NCBI GenBank assembly: GCA_026014515.1 | Contig: JAOZIG010000109.1 | Location: 296-7,039 of the forward strand | Source of the DNA: Candidatus Bathyarchaeota archaeon | Lineage (GTDB): Archaea; Thermoproteota; Bathyarchaeia; TCS64 | Reading direction: 5' to 3' | DNA length: 6,744 bases | In this document: positions 1-6,679 of the stretch, piece by piece | How the letters are laid out: the number at the start of each line of letters is the position of its first letter | Position numbering within the stretch: the stretch's first letter is position 1 | Translations under genes and position numbers: made by a program | Notes under the pieces: generated by a model | Told to the model about the DNA's origin: nothing | The model's input: the letters and a program-made list of their open reading frames with translations, nothing else | Databases searched by the model: none

Positions 1-232
1 GTCTGATTATCTCCATCTCATCAACAGAGTAAACAAAATCACTGCCCCTAGGACGAATCAACACATTGACATCAATACTCAGCCTATCCCGTACCAACTC
101 AATAGTACCAAAGCTCGGTGTGGTTCCACCCTCGTACAGGTTGTCGCATAACTCGATTCGCTGTGCTCCAGCTTCTTGTGCGGCTAACGCCGACGCGATT
201 GATGTACAGCAGACCTCTAGGATTGGGCTCAT
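1..232 (-). CDS. cutC: CutC-family protein, N-terminal part (cut by left edge)
   Basis: The minus strand reads from an ATG at 232 for 77 codons without a stop and runs off the left edge, so only about the first third of a usual 240-250 residue CutC is present. Family hallmarks are visible: an N-terminal LEVCCTS strand (residues 5-11), AGAQRIELC (21-29), EGGTTPSFG (34-42) and LIRPRGSDFVYS (58-69). These match the first beta strands and loops of the CutC TIM barrel. CutC is traditionally called a cytosolic copper-homeostasis protein. Its role in copper tolerance has been questioned in E. coli, so the function should be read as uncertain. The start lies 36 bases after the stop of the flavoprotein gene on the same strand. 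No Shine-Dalgarno is visible, and only a weak A/T-rich stretch lies near 255-264, so it may have its own leaderless promoter or be read through from upstream. The family call is firm; the biological role is not. Confidence 0.9.
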   Translation of the reverse strand, partial: MSPILEVCCTSIASALAAQEAGAQRIELCDNLYEGGTTPSFGTIELVRDRLSIDVNVLIRPRGSDFVYSVDEMEIIR

Positions 233-268
233 ATGGTAGATGTGGTGTTTTGTTGGTTAAGATTTCTG

Positions 269-766
269 CTAAAGGGAGATGATTATCTTGTCTGCTTTCT
301 TACCTGTCATCTCTTGGATGTCGATTCGCCCAATGTAGACCTTGGCGACACTGTTTGGCTTCACTTGATTCTCTATGATCGTCTCTGGGTCATTATCAAG
401 TTGTTTTATAGTGAGCTTTAACGCGTGTTCCTTCTCAGTCATATCCTCGACGAATGTGACAGTTCCGCTGAACTGGGTAGTATGGTATAGGTGGTCGCAG
501 CTTCCATGCTGATACCCGGCGTCAATCAATGCCTGTCCCCACACCAGTGGGTTCTCTTTGATGATGTCTATCTTTTTGCCTTCTTTTGCGCTGTGGAAGT
601 AGATGCAGTTGTTTTCTTCATCGTATCCGTGGCTGATGGTGGCTATGTATGGTTTGTTCTCGCTGCATAGGGCTAGGGTGATGTATTCTGCTTCTTTGAG
701 TGGCTTCACTAGCTCATTGTGTTCTGTGACTTGTTTGTCCTTGCGGCGCATATGGTAGCTTGGCAT
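269..766 (-). CDS. Pyridoxamine 5'-phosphate oxidase-like FMN-binding protein (NimA type)
   Basis: A 165-residue protein of the split-barrel flavin-binding superfamily, closest in style to the NimA / Pyridox_ox_2 group. The signature is MRRKDKQV at residues 6-13, then EAEYITLALCSENKPYIATI (25-44), and above all IYFHSAKEGKKIDII (55-69), where the Ser/Lys-rich turn typically contacts the FMN phosphate. The C-terminal half (FSGTVTFVEDMTEKEHAL, 99-116) gives the second barrel strands. The length is normal for the group. Members are small cytosolic homodimers that bind FMN, sometimes haem or F420, and reduce small molecules; the substrate here cannot be read from sequence. Start choice: the ATG at 766 is 25 bases from a TATA-like box at 789-794. 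The family's conserved N-terminus, however, begins at the in-frame ATG at 751 (residue 6), which has its own TTTATC at 770-775. Either could be used. It sits 32 bases downstream of the class III aminotransferase gene on the same strand. Confidence 0.85.
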   Translation of the reverse strand: MPSYHMRRKDKQVTEHNELVKPLKEAEYITLALCSENKPYIATISHGYDEENNCIYFHSAKEGKKIDIIKENPLVWGQALIDAGYQHGSCDHLYHTTQFSGTVTFVEDMTEKEHALKLTIKQLDNDPETIIENQVKPNSVAKVYIGRIDIQEMTGKKADKIIISL

Positions 767-788
767 ACTGATAAAGAAGATTGGAGGG

Positions 789-794
789 TTATAG
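789..794 (-). promoter_or_regulatory. Candidate archaeal TATA box for the flavoprotein gene
   Basis: CTATAA on the minus strand, centred about 25 bases before the ATG at 766, with no Shine-Dalgarno between. The spacing suits a leaderless transcript beginning at that ATG. A second box, TTTATC at 770-775, lies about 22 bases before the alternative ATG at 751. The box abuts the stop codon of the upstream aminotransferase (799-801), so read-through transcription is also possible. Confidence 0.4.
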
Positions 795-798
795 GGGT

Positions 799-1998
799 TT
801 ATCCACAGTGTATTGATAGGGATTCTTTGAGCACCTTGATGAATTCATCTATCTCTTTTTGGGTGATGGTGAATGGCGGGAAGAACCTGAAGCTGTTTGA
901 TGCCTTATGATAATCCATGAGGAAGCCTTTATCGATTAAATCCCACTGAATAACCTCACCCTGTTCAGCGTATTCCTCACCCAGTTGAAGCGCTAACAGT
1001 AATCCCCTACCCCGGGCATCAACAACACAATCATAGCTTTCTTTGATCTCGTTGAAGCGTTCAAGGAAATACTCCCCCATCTCGGCGCATCTATCAACTA
1101 AACCCTCCTCCATGATGGTCTTAATCACTGTTGCTACGGCTCGTCCGGATAACGCATCGTTCTGATGAGACTGAACATGATATATTTTACCATCACACAT
1201 CTCCTCGACTCTGCCCGTGGTTATCATGCATGAGACAGGGAAACCACAACCAATAGCCTTACCAAGCGTTAGAATTTCCGGTACTACGTTGTCGTGTTGG
1301 TGGGCGAACCATTTACCTGACTTGGCTGGGCTTACTGTAACCTCGTTTGATATCAGCAAGGCTCCTAGTTCATCAGCGTATTTCCTAAGTTGTTCCCCAT
1401 ATCCTATATCAGGTACAAAGATACCGGCACCGATAACAGGCTCATAGATTATAGCAGCGATGTTATCGTTGCCTTCTTGTACTAGTTTCTTCAATGGTTC
1501 AAGGCAACTCCAACCTGTGCAGTTTTCAGGTGTTGGCGCTGGTAGGGTATAGAGCTCACCGGGATTAGGTAGGTAGCTTGTGTTTCGTCCTGCTCCGCAT
1601 AATGAGAACGTGTACGCTGTTGCACCATAGTAGCCTCGTTCATTCACAACGAGCCCAGTTTTGTCTGTGGCTGCTCTTGCGATCTTAAGGGCTAGATCCA
1701 CTGCTTCGCTGCCTGAGTTTAGGAATGATATTCGGTCCAGTTCAGGTGGTAGTACCTTGCCTAGCTGGTTCATGGCTTCCTTGATCTCGTTTGTGCTGAA
1801 GGCTGACATGACATTGGTTAGTCGCTTGAACTGTTCCTGCATAGGTTTAACGATCTTTGGGTTATCATAGCCCAAGACGTTACACCAGTACCCAGATTGT
1901 AGGTCAAGGTATCGTTTACCCGTTTCATCATATACGTGGTTTCCTTCTCCACGCACCAGTACGATGTTTCGTTGGGGTCCTGTTTTCCATAGCCTCAA
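799..1998 (-). CDS. Class III PLP-dependent aminotransferase, divergent active site
   Basis: A 399-residue fold-type I, class III aminotransferase (the ornithine/acetylornithine/GABA aminotransferase superfamily). It moves an amino group between an amino acid or amine and a keto acid; the substrate is not identifiable. Landmarks are GEGNHVYDETGKRYLDL (17-33), NSGSEAVDLALK (94-105, PLP phosphate loop), RGYYG (121-125, usually YHG), EPVIGAG (186-192), the Schiff-base lysine K247 in LTLGKAIGCGFPVS (243-256), SHQNDALSG (277-285) and RFFPPFTI (371-378). Oddities: the normal DEVQ, whose Asp binds the PLP ring nitrogen, is NEVT (218-221), and the usual G-x-GRTG loop is SPAKSG (223-228). I recall NEVT with SHQND in other class III proteins, so Asn may be a subfamily trait. 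The reading frame opens with TTG at 1998. An ATG at 2008 is out of frame, and the next in-frame ATG is residue 53, too late. It is transcribed away from the class I/II aminotransferase. Confidence 0.88.
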   Translation of the reverse strand: MRLWKTGPQRNIVLVRGEGNHVYDETGKRYLDLQSGYWCNVLGYDNPKIVKPMQEQFKRLTNVMSAFSTNEIKEAMNQLGKVLPPELDRISFLNSGSEAVDLALKIARAATDKTGLVVNERGYYGATAYTFSLCGAGRNTSYLPNPGELYTLPAPTPENCTGWSCLEPLKKLVQEGNDNIAAIIYEPVIGAGIFVPDIGYGEQLRKYADELGALLISNEVTVSPAKSGKWFAHQHDNVVPEILTLGKAIGCGFPVSCMITTGRVEEMCDGKIYHVQSHQNDALSGRAVATVIKTIMEEGLVDRCAEMGEYFLERFNEIKESYDCVVDARGRGLLLALQLGEEYAEQGEVIQWDLIDKGFLMDYHKASNSFRFFPPFTITQKEIDEFIKVLKESLSIHCG

Positions 1999-2026
1999 TG
2001 TGTTCCATTGAACTGAAACTAATGTT

Positions 2027-2034
2027 ATTATAAA
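2027..2034 (-). promoter_or_regulatory. TATA box for the class III aminotransferase
   Basis: The minus strand reads TTTATAAT inside CTTTATAATAAC, a good archaeal TATA box. Its centre is about 32 bases from the TTG start at 1998 and about 22 from the out-of-frame ATG at 2008. Transcription would be expected to begin near 2004-2008, giving at most a leader of 6 to 10 bases and no room for a ribosome binding site. Confidence 0.5.
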
Positions 2035-2075
2035 GCTGGTGCCCGTGTTTGCTGATTTTTTCGATGCTTGACGAA

Positions 2076-2090
2076 TATACTGTTATACTT
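2076..2090 (+). promoter_or_regulatory. TATA region of the class I/II aminotransferase, with a repeated TATACT
   Basis: TATACT occurs twice, at 2076-2081 and 2084-2089, an 8-base repeat period. The second copy lies in TTATACTT (2083-2090), whose centre is about 25 bases before the ATG at 2111. This is the spacing expected for a leaderless archaeal transcript starting at the A of ATG. The first copy may be an alternative TATA box or part of a regulator site; this is not resolvable here. The sequence between box and ATG (TTTTGTGGT before the start) offers no convincing Shine-Dalgarno. Confidence 0.45.
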
Positions 2091-2110
2091 TTCATGGGGT
2101 ATTTTGTGGT

Positions 2111-3226
2111 ATGAAGGTTGATGAGTTCCTCGTGGAGCGGTGGATGAACACATATGAGACAGATGTCGAGCTAAACCTAGCAGAGACATGTGTCAAGCCA
2201 TTCACCCTAAGAGAATACCTAGAGTTCGTTGAACGCCCAGACTTCTTCAAGGAATACCAAGACACCCAGCTAACCTATGGGCACATAGAAGGCTATGATA
2301 CGCTAAGGCAAGGACTAGCTTCACTCTACAAAGATGTAAACCATGAGGATATCCTTGTCACAGGAGGAGCCATCGAGGCCAACTTCAACAGCTTCTACAG
2401 TCTAGTTGAGCCCGGTGATACAGTTGTAAGCGTTTTTCCCACATATCAGCAGCTTTACAGTGTACCAAAAGGCTTCATGGCAGACGTAAAGCTACTCAGA
2501 TTACGTCCTGAGATGAACTGGCTGCCTGATCTGGAAGAATTGAACGCGTTGGTAGATCGTAAGACCAAGATGATTGTGCTCAATAACCCGAATAACCCAT
2601 GTGGTAGCCTGATAAACGAGCACACATTGAGGGCGATCTGTGAGATAGCTGAGGATGTTGGTGCCTATGTTCACTGTGATGAGGCATATCGTGGACTCTA
2701 CATCAACCCAGATGATTATACGCCGTCAATCGTTGACATCTATGATAAAGGCATAGCCGTGGGTACATTCAGCAAACCAATCAGTCTCACTGGTTTACGT
2801 CTTGGCTGGATAACATCAAACAGCGATGTAATCCACCAATGTAAACTCCGCAGAGACTATACTACCATCAGTAAGAGTATGCTCAGCGAAGAATTAGCGG
2901 CCTTAGCTATGCCGTATTTGTCTCAGATATTTGAGAGAAACAACCGGATAATCAGGGAAAACCACCGACTTCTAGATGACTGGATCAACAAAGAGCCCCA
3001 TATTAGCTGGGTGAAGCCTACTGCGGGTAGCGTTGGTTTCATGAAACATGATCTGGATGTCTCGGCTGAGAAGATATGCTTGGATCTAATCAACGAGAAG
3101 GATACCTTCCTTGTGCCCGGTGACTGCTTTGAGCATCCTGATCATATCAGGATTGGTTATGGTGGTGACAAGATGGTTCTCAAAGCTGGTCTAGAAAGAA
3201 TATCCGAATATCTTTCAAAGTATTAG
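2111..3226 (+). CDS. Class I/II PLP-dependent aminotransferase
   Basis: A 371-residue fold-type I aminotransferase-family protein with a complete PLP site. Visible features are Y56 in TYGHIEG (Tyr70 position of aspartate aminotransferase), the TGGAIEANF phosphate loop (84-92), NNPNNPCG (158-165, with N162 at the O3' contact), D190 and Y193 in CDEAYRGLY, the Schiff-base lysine K222 in TFSKPISLTGLRLGW, the phosphate arginine R230, and R347 in IRIGYG (alpha-carboxylate arginine). The N-terminus, VERWMNTYETDVELNLAETCVKP (residues 8-30), is typical of an uncharacterised bacterial and archaeal group. Its ELNLAE stretch is reminiscent in place of the N-terminal segment of arginine-acting PLP oxidases such as MppP, but the rest is ordinary transaminase. 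Amino acid:2-oxoglutarate transamination in the cytosol is the default reading; the substrate is unknown. The start is set by the TATA box 25 bases upstream. It is divergent from the class III gene and 65 bases before the ester hydrolase gene. Confidence 0.88.
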   Translation: MKVDEFLVERWMNTYETDVELNLAETCVKPFTLREYLEFVERPDFFKEYQDTQLTYGHIEGYDTLRQGLASLYKDVNHEDILVTGGAIEANFNSFYSLVEPGDTVVSVFPTYQQLYSVPKGFMADVKLLRLRPEMNWLPDLEELNALVDRKTKMIVLNNPNNPCGSLINEHTLRAICEIAEDVGAYVHCDEAYRGLYINPDDYTPSIVDIYDKGIAVGTFSKPISLTGLRLGWITSNSDVIHQCKLRRDYTTISKSMLSEELAALAMPYLSQIFERNNRIIRENHRLLDDWINKEPHISWVKPTAGSVGFMKHDLDVSAEKICLDLINEKDTFLVPGDCFEHPDHIRIGYGGDKMVLKAGLERISEYLSKY

Positions 3227-3253
3227 AAAACCACTCTAATCGTGTCTGAGAAG

Positions 3254-3262
3254 TATTATTAA
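3254..3262 (+). promoter_or_regulatory. Weak TATA-like box for the ester hydrolase gene
   Basis: TATTATTAA lies in the 65-base gap between the aminotransferase stop and the ATG at 3292, centred about 34 bases before the ATG. This would give a leader of roughly 8 bases. No Shine-Dalgarno is convincing; TTGAAAGTAA immediately precedes the ATG. The gap also lacks a clear T-tract terminator, so the gene could be partly co-transcribed with the aminotransferase. Confidence 0.25.
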
Positions 3263-3291
3263 CTCAACACATTTTCTCTTATTGAAAGTAA

Positions 3292-5148
3292 ATGTCTGAC
3301 CCATATCTAAACAGTGAAACACCCGAAAATTTCACACCGAAAACAGACACCTTCGACTACACTCGTCGCGAGGAAATGATACCCATGCGCGACGGGGTTA
3401 AACTCAAAACAATCATTCTTGTACCAAAAGAAGCACATGACGCACCTATCATCCTGACACGTACACCATACAACGCAGCGGGACGAACCCTCCGCTTCAA
3501 CAGCAAACACCTCTCCATGGTAGTACCTCAAATGAACGACACCACGGTAGCTGCGGGCTATATCATCGTATACCAAGATGTACGAGGAAAATACGGCTCA
3601 GAAGGCGGTTACATGATGAACAAGCCACTCACTGGGCCACTGAACAAGACCGGCACAGACCACTCAACAGACACCTATGACACCATCGAGTGGCTTGTAA
3701 AGAACATCCCAGAGTCCAATGGTAGAGTAGGGGCTATGGGGGGTAGCTATGAGGGTTATACGACGCTGATGTGTACTATTAACCCTCATCCGGCTCTCAA
3801 AGCCGTGGTGCCTTTTGCGGCTATGGTTGATGGCTGGATGGGTGATGACTGGTTCCATATGGGGGCATTCCGGCAAGAAGGCACGTTACCATATACCTAT
3901 GCTCAGGAAGCTACAAGGAAAAACGAGCAGAAATGGTGGAGCAGTTGTTATGATACATATGAAGAGTATCTACGCGCTGGTAACGCAGCCAATATGGTTG
4001 CTTCAAGGGGCATGGAGGATCTTGGTTTCTGGAAGAAAATCAAAGAACACACCGCCTATGATAGCTTCTGGCAGACCCAAGCAGTAGACAAGATACTCGC
4101 AGAACACCCAATCAAGGTACCCATGCTCATAGTAGGAGGACTCTTCGATCAAGAAGACATCTACGGCTCACCAGCACTATGGAAGGCGCTATCACCAAAA
4201 GACCCAGAAGGCGAAAAAATACACTTCGTACTAGGGCCATGGAACCATGGACAGAGTCGTCGCGAAGCACGCAGCCTAGGACCAATGCAGTACGAGGGTG
4301 ACACAGGAGCGTGGTTCAGACGCAACATAATGCAGCCATTCCTAGACCACTATCTACTAGACGGTTCAGACCCTGATACCCCACGGGTACTCGCCTACTC
4401 GACAGGGGCAAACATCTGGCACAGATACACAGACTGGCCACCCAAACAAAACAAAGCCATGACCGAAATACACAGTCTCTATACACAGCCAGAAGGAAAA
4501 CTTGGCTTCAAAGCACCCATAGCAAAAGATGCCTACGACGAGTACATATCAGACCCAGCAAAACCAGTTCCCTATAGACAACGACCAACAATACCCAGCG
4601 GAGCAGATGGCTCAACATGGGGTGAGTGGCTTGTTGACGACCAACGACACACAGCCACACGCACTGATGTTCTAGTCTGGTCTACAGAGCCATTGAAGGA
4701 ACCATTACGCGTAGCGGGGCAACCAGTCGCCAAGTTATTTGCTTCGACTAGTGGTAGTGACTCGGATTGGGTTGTGAAGATCATTGATGTCTATCCTGAT
4801 GAGGTGCCTTCTAATCCAAAGTTGGGTTGTTTCCAGATGATGCTTTCGGCTGATGTACTGCGTGGAAGATTCCGTGAGGACTATGCTGTGGCAAAGCCCA
4901 TTGAATCAGATAAGGTGTTGGAGTACCGTATACCCTTGCCACATGTGAGTCACACATTCCAACCAGGTCACAGGGTAATGGTGCAGGTGCAGTCAAGCTG
5001 GTTCCCACTATATGACCGTAACCCCCAGACCTTCGTACCCAACATCATGTTTGCGCCACCAGAGAGTTATGTGAAGGCGACGCAGCGTGTCTGGAGAACA
5101 TCCGAGTACCCAACAGCCATAGAGCTACCAGTACTCAAAATAGATTAG
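3292..5148 (+). CDS. Alpha-amino acid ester hydrolase / CocE-NonD family serine hydrolase (S15-like)
   Basis: A 618-residue hydrolase that closely follows bacterial alpha-amino acid ester hydrolases (AEH), enzymes that cleave or transfer alpha-amino acyl groups in esters and amides, including beta-lactam side chains. It has three domains: an alpha/beta-hydrolase core (about 20-175 and 275-370), a helical cap (about 180-270), and a C-terminal jelly roll (about 380-618). The nucleophile is S152 in GGSYEGY, with D286 (GLFDQED) and H319 (GPWNHG) completing the triad. Y60 (RTPY) and Y153 fit the oxyanion hole. The carboxylate cluster that binds the substrate ammonium in AEH is present as D186 (WMGDDWF), E288 and D289. 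The spacings agree with my memory of the Xanthomonas enzyme to within one residue. The tail WFPLYDRNPQTFVPN (570-584) is also AEH-like. The N-terminus has no signal peptide, whereas characterised bacterial AEHs are exported, so a cytosolic location is inferred. A plain esterase or peptidase role remains possible. Confidence 0.9.
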   Translation: MSDPYLNSETPENFTPKTDTFDYTRREEMIPMRDGVKLKTIILVPKEAHDAPIILTRTPYNAAGRTLRFNSKHLSMVVPQMNDTTVAAGYIIVYQDVRGKYGSEGGYMMNKPLTGPLNKTGTDHSTDTYDTIEWLVKNIPESNGRVGAMGGSYEGYTTLMCTINPHPALKAVVPFAAMVDGWMGDDWFHMGAFRQEGTLPYTYAQEATRKNEQKWWSSCYDTYEEYLRAGNAANMVASRGMEDLGFWKKIKEHTAYDSFWQTQAVDKILAEHPIKVPMLIVGGLFDQEDIYGSPALWKALSPKDPEGEKIHFVLGPWNHGQSRREARSLGPMQYEGDTGAWFRRNIMQPFLDHYLLDGSDPDTPRVLAYSTGANIWHRYTDWPPKQNKAMTEIHSLYTQPEGKLGFKAPIAKDAYDEYISDPAKPVPYRQRPTIPSGADGSTWGEWLVDDQRHTATRTDVLVWSTEPLKEPLRVAGQPVAKLFASTSGSDSDWVVKIIDVYPDEVPSNPKLGCFQMMLSADVLRGRFREDYAVAKPIESDKVLEYRIPLPHVSHTFQPGHRVMVQVQSSWFPLYDRNPQTFVPNIMFAPPESYVKATQRVWRTSEYPTAIELPVLKID

Positions 5149-5177
5149 AGGGGTTTTTTTCCTCTTTTTATTAAAAA
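5147..5177. terminator. Convergent T-tract terminator region
   Basis: Two converging genes end 29 bases apart. For the plus gene, the stop overlaps AGAGG (5147-5151), followed by a run of seven T (5154-5160), CCTCT (5161-5165, complementary to AGAGG) and a T-run to 5169. The 5-base stem with a T-rich loop is weak, and the T-tracts fit archaeal intrinsic termination better than a bacterial hairpin. For the minus gene, the stop is followed directly by TTTTTAAT (5170-5177 read on the minus strand). The near-palindrome TTTTTATTAAAAA (5165-5177) could serve both directions. Confidence 0.55.
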
Positions 5178-6620
5178 TTAGGCTTTTTGGCTGAGTTTTT
5201 CTGCTGTCTGTTTAGCTAATTCGAGGGGTGGTCTGCGCTCTGTATCTGGGATGTACTTGTTGTCCCTCATTCTACGTTTATGCTCCTCTTTTGCATGTTC
5301 GATGAGTTTGGGGTCAGTGATGAGGTCGATTGCTGAGCCAGTCATGGTCTTTGCTGCGAAGAGTAGGCTCTTGTGTCCTATGCTGCTGCCTGATGCCGCT
5401 ACGAACTGCCAACTATGCCCGGGGGCTCCTAGAATATTGCATGCGGTGCTGAACTCCATTGATGGTGTCTTCCAGCTTACATGACTCACATCAGTGCTGC
5501 CGGGGCTTACCTCTCCATCATCCCATGGATCAAGGATATCAGTGACAAGGTCAACGTCAGTGTATTTCTCGTAGTTTGGTATCTTTGATTTTCTCAGGGA
5601 CTCTAGTTTGTTATCCTTTGGGAATGTCTTGGCTATCTCTGAGGCGAACTCAAGCTCTTCCTTTGTGTATTTTGGTGCTCCGACTTCTCGCATGTTGGCT
5701 GTGACTACTTGGCTGAGTACTTTGTTGGGTATCTTGTTGTAGCTACCTCTATCCATCTCTATCTCAAGCTTTGTCTCGGTCATCAAGGTAGCTCCCTCAG
5801 CTATCTTAACAACCCGGTTGTAGATGTGTTCCAGTTGGTCGATCTCGGGTGCTCTTACATAGTACCAGCTTCGTGCATAATCTGGTACGACGTTTGGTTG
5901 TCCACCGCCTGCCTCGATGACGTAGTGGATTCTGGCTTTCTCGATAATATGCTCTCTAAGATAGTTGACGCCTATATTCATTAGTTCAACAGCATCTAAG
6001 GCGCTTCGTCCTTGCTCTGGGTTGGCTGCTGCATGTGCTGTCTTCCCATAGTAGTTGAATTTGGCGTGTATTGTTGCCGTGCTACTGGATAAACTCGCCA
6101 CGTTGAAACTGCCTGGATGGTGACTCAGACAAGCGTCAACATCATCAAATAACCCAGCGGCGACCATGAATATCTTACCTTGATAGTTTTCCTCAGCAGG
6201 TGTACCATAGAAACGAATTGTAGCCCGTTGTCCATTTTTTCCCAAGGCGTAGCGTGTTGCTATAGCCGCGCTCATAGCAGTGGTTCCGTGTATGTTGTGA
6301 CCACAGCCGTGACCAAATGCTTTGTCTTTGATTGGTGCTAGCTTAGGTTTTGCCTCATTGCTGATACCGGGTAAAGCATCATATTCTCCCATGAACCCTA
6401 TCACTGGTTTACCTGAACCCCACTCAGCGGTTATTGCAGTAGGCATTCCAGCGACGCCATGGGTTACTCGGAACCCGTGTTTCCTGAGGGTCTCTGCTAT
6501 GCGTTTGCTACTCTTTTCCTCCAGTAGACCATACTCGGCATAGTCCCATACATCATCTGCTACTTTGATTAGTTCCTCTTGGTTTTCATCAATCCATTTC
6601 CAAGCTGTTTCTTTCAACAT
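5178..6620 (-). CDS. abgB: M20 family amidohydrolase, AbgB-like (aminobenzoyl-glutamate utilisation protein B)
   Basis: A 480-residue M20 metallo-amidohydrolase matching the AbgB branch in length (E. coli AbgB is about 481). Landmarks are GEYDALPG (78-85), HGCGHNIHGT (104-113, metal and cysteine site), the catalytic/metal pair E143-E144 in TPAEEN, HHPG (167-170), the dimerisation-domain motif YGKTAHAAANPEQGRSALDAV (191-211), and the AbgB-specific GSTDVSHVSWKTPS (374-387) and GHSWQFVAASGSSIGHKS (401-418). Relatives cleave amide bonds to amino acids with a di-metal centre. E. coli AbgB acts with AbgA on p-aminobenzoyl-glutamate, but no AbgA or AbgT partner is in this window, so the true substrate is open. 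The ATG at 6620 has no Shine-Dalgarno and lies about 27 bases from a TATA box, so a leaderless mRNA is likely. The gene is cytosolic, with no signal peptide, and convergent with the ester hydrolase. Confidence 0.92.
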   Translation of the reverse strand: MLKETAWKWIDENQEELIKVADDVWDYAEYGLLEEKSSKRIAETLRKHGFRVTHGVAGMPTAITAEWGSGKPVIGFMGEYDALPGISNEAKPKLAPIKDKAFGHGCGHNIHGTTAMSAAIATRYALGKNGQRATIRFYGTPAEENYQGKIFMVAAGLFDDVDACLSHHPGSFNVASLSSSTATIHAKFNYYGKTAHAAANPEQGRSALDAVELMNIGVNYLREHIIEKARIHYVIEAGGGQPNVVPDYARSWYYVRAPEIDQLEHIYNRVVKIAEGATLMTETKLEIEMDRGSYNKIPNKVLSQVVTANMREVGAPKYTKEELEFASEIAKTFPKDNKLESLRKSKIPNYEKYTDVDLVTDILDPWDDGEVSPGSTDVSHVSWKTPSMEFSTACNILGAPGHSWQFVAASGSSIGHKSLLFAAKTMTGSAIDLITDPKLIEHAKEEHKRRMRDNKYIPDTERRPPLELAKQTAEKLSQKA

Positions 6621-6644
6621 GGGGAACCAGTTTTATTTTATGGG

Positions 6645-6650
6645 TATAAA
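6645..6650 (-). promoter_or_regulatory. TATA box for the AbgB-like gene
   Basis: The minus strand reads TTTATA within AAATTTATACCC, centred about 27 bases before the ATG at 6620. Between box and ATG are A-rich bases and GGTTCCCC, with no Shine-Dalgarno. This is one of the clearest archaeal-style leaderless promoters in the window. Confidence 0.5.
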
Positions 6651-6679
6651 TTTATGCAATAGCAAATTAATTACGAATG

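Noticed and set aside
233..421. Plus-strand open stretch of 62 codons opposite the flavoprotein gene
   Set aside because: It lies mostly antisense to a clear family member, has low-complexity hydrophobic content driven by the T/G-rich block, and has no family resemblance.
3815..4087. Plus-strand open stretch of 90 codons in another frame
   Set aside because: Fully inside the ester hydrolase gene, whose frame carries the conserved AEH cap domain.
799..5148. Single operon containing both aminotransferases and the ester hydrolase
   Set aside because: The two aminotransferase genes are divergent, and each start has its own TATA-like element.
5147..5165. Bacterial-style rho-independent hairpin after the ester hydrolase gene
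   Set aside because: The stem is only five base pairs with a nine-base T-rich loop and overlaps the stop codon; T-tract termination is the better description.
5709..5984. Plus-strand open stretch of 91 codons
   Set aside because: Entirely antisense to the conserved AbgB-like gene; no recognisable motif and no promoter.
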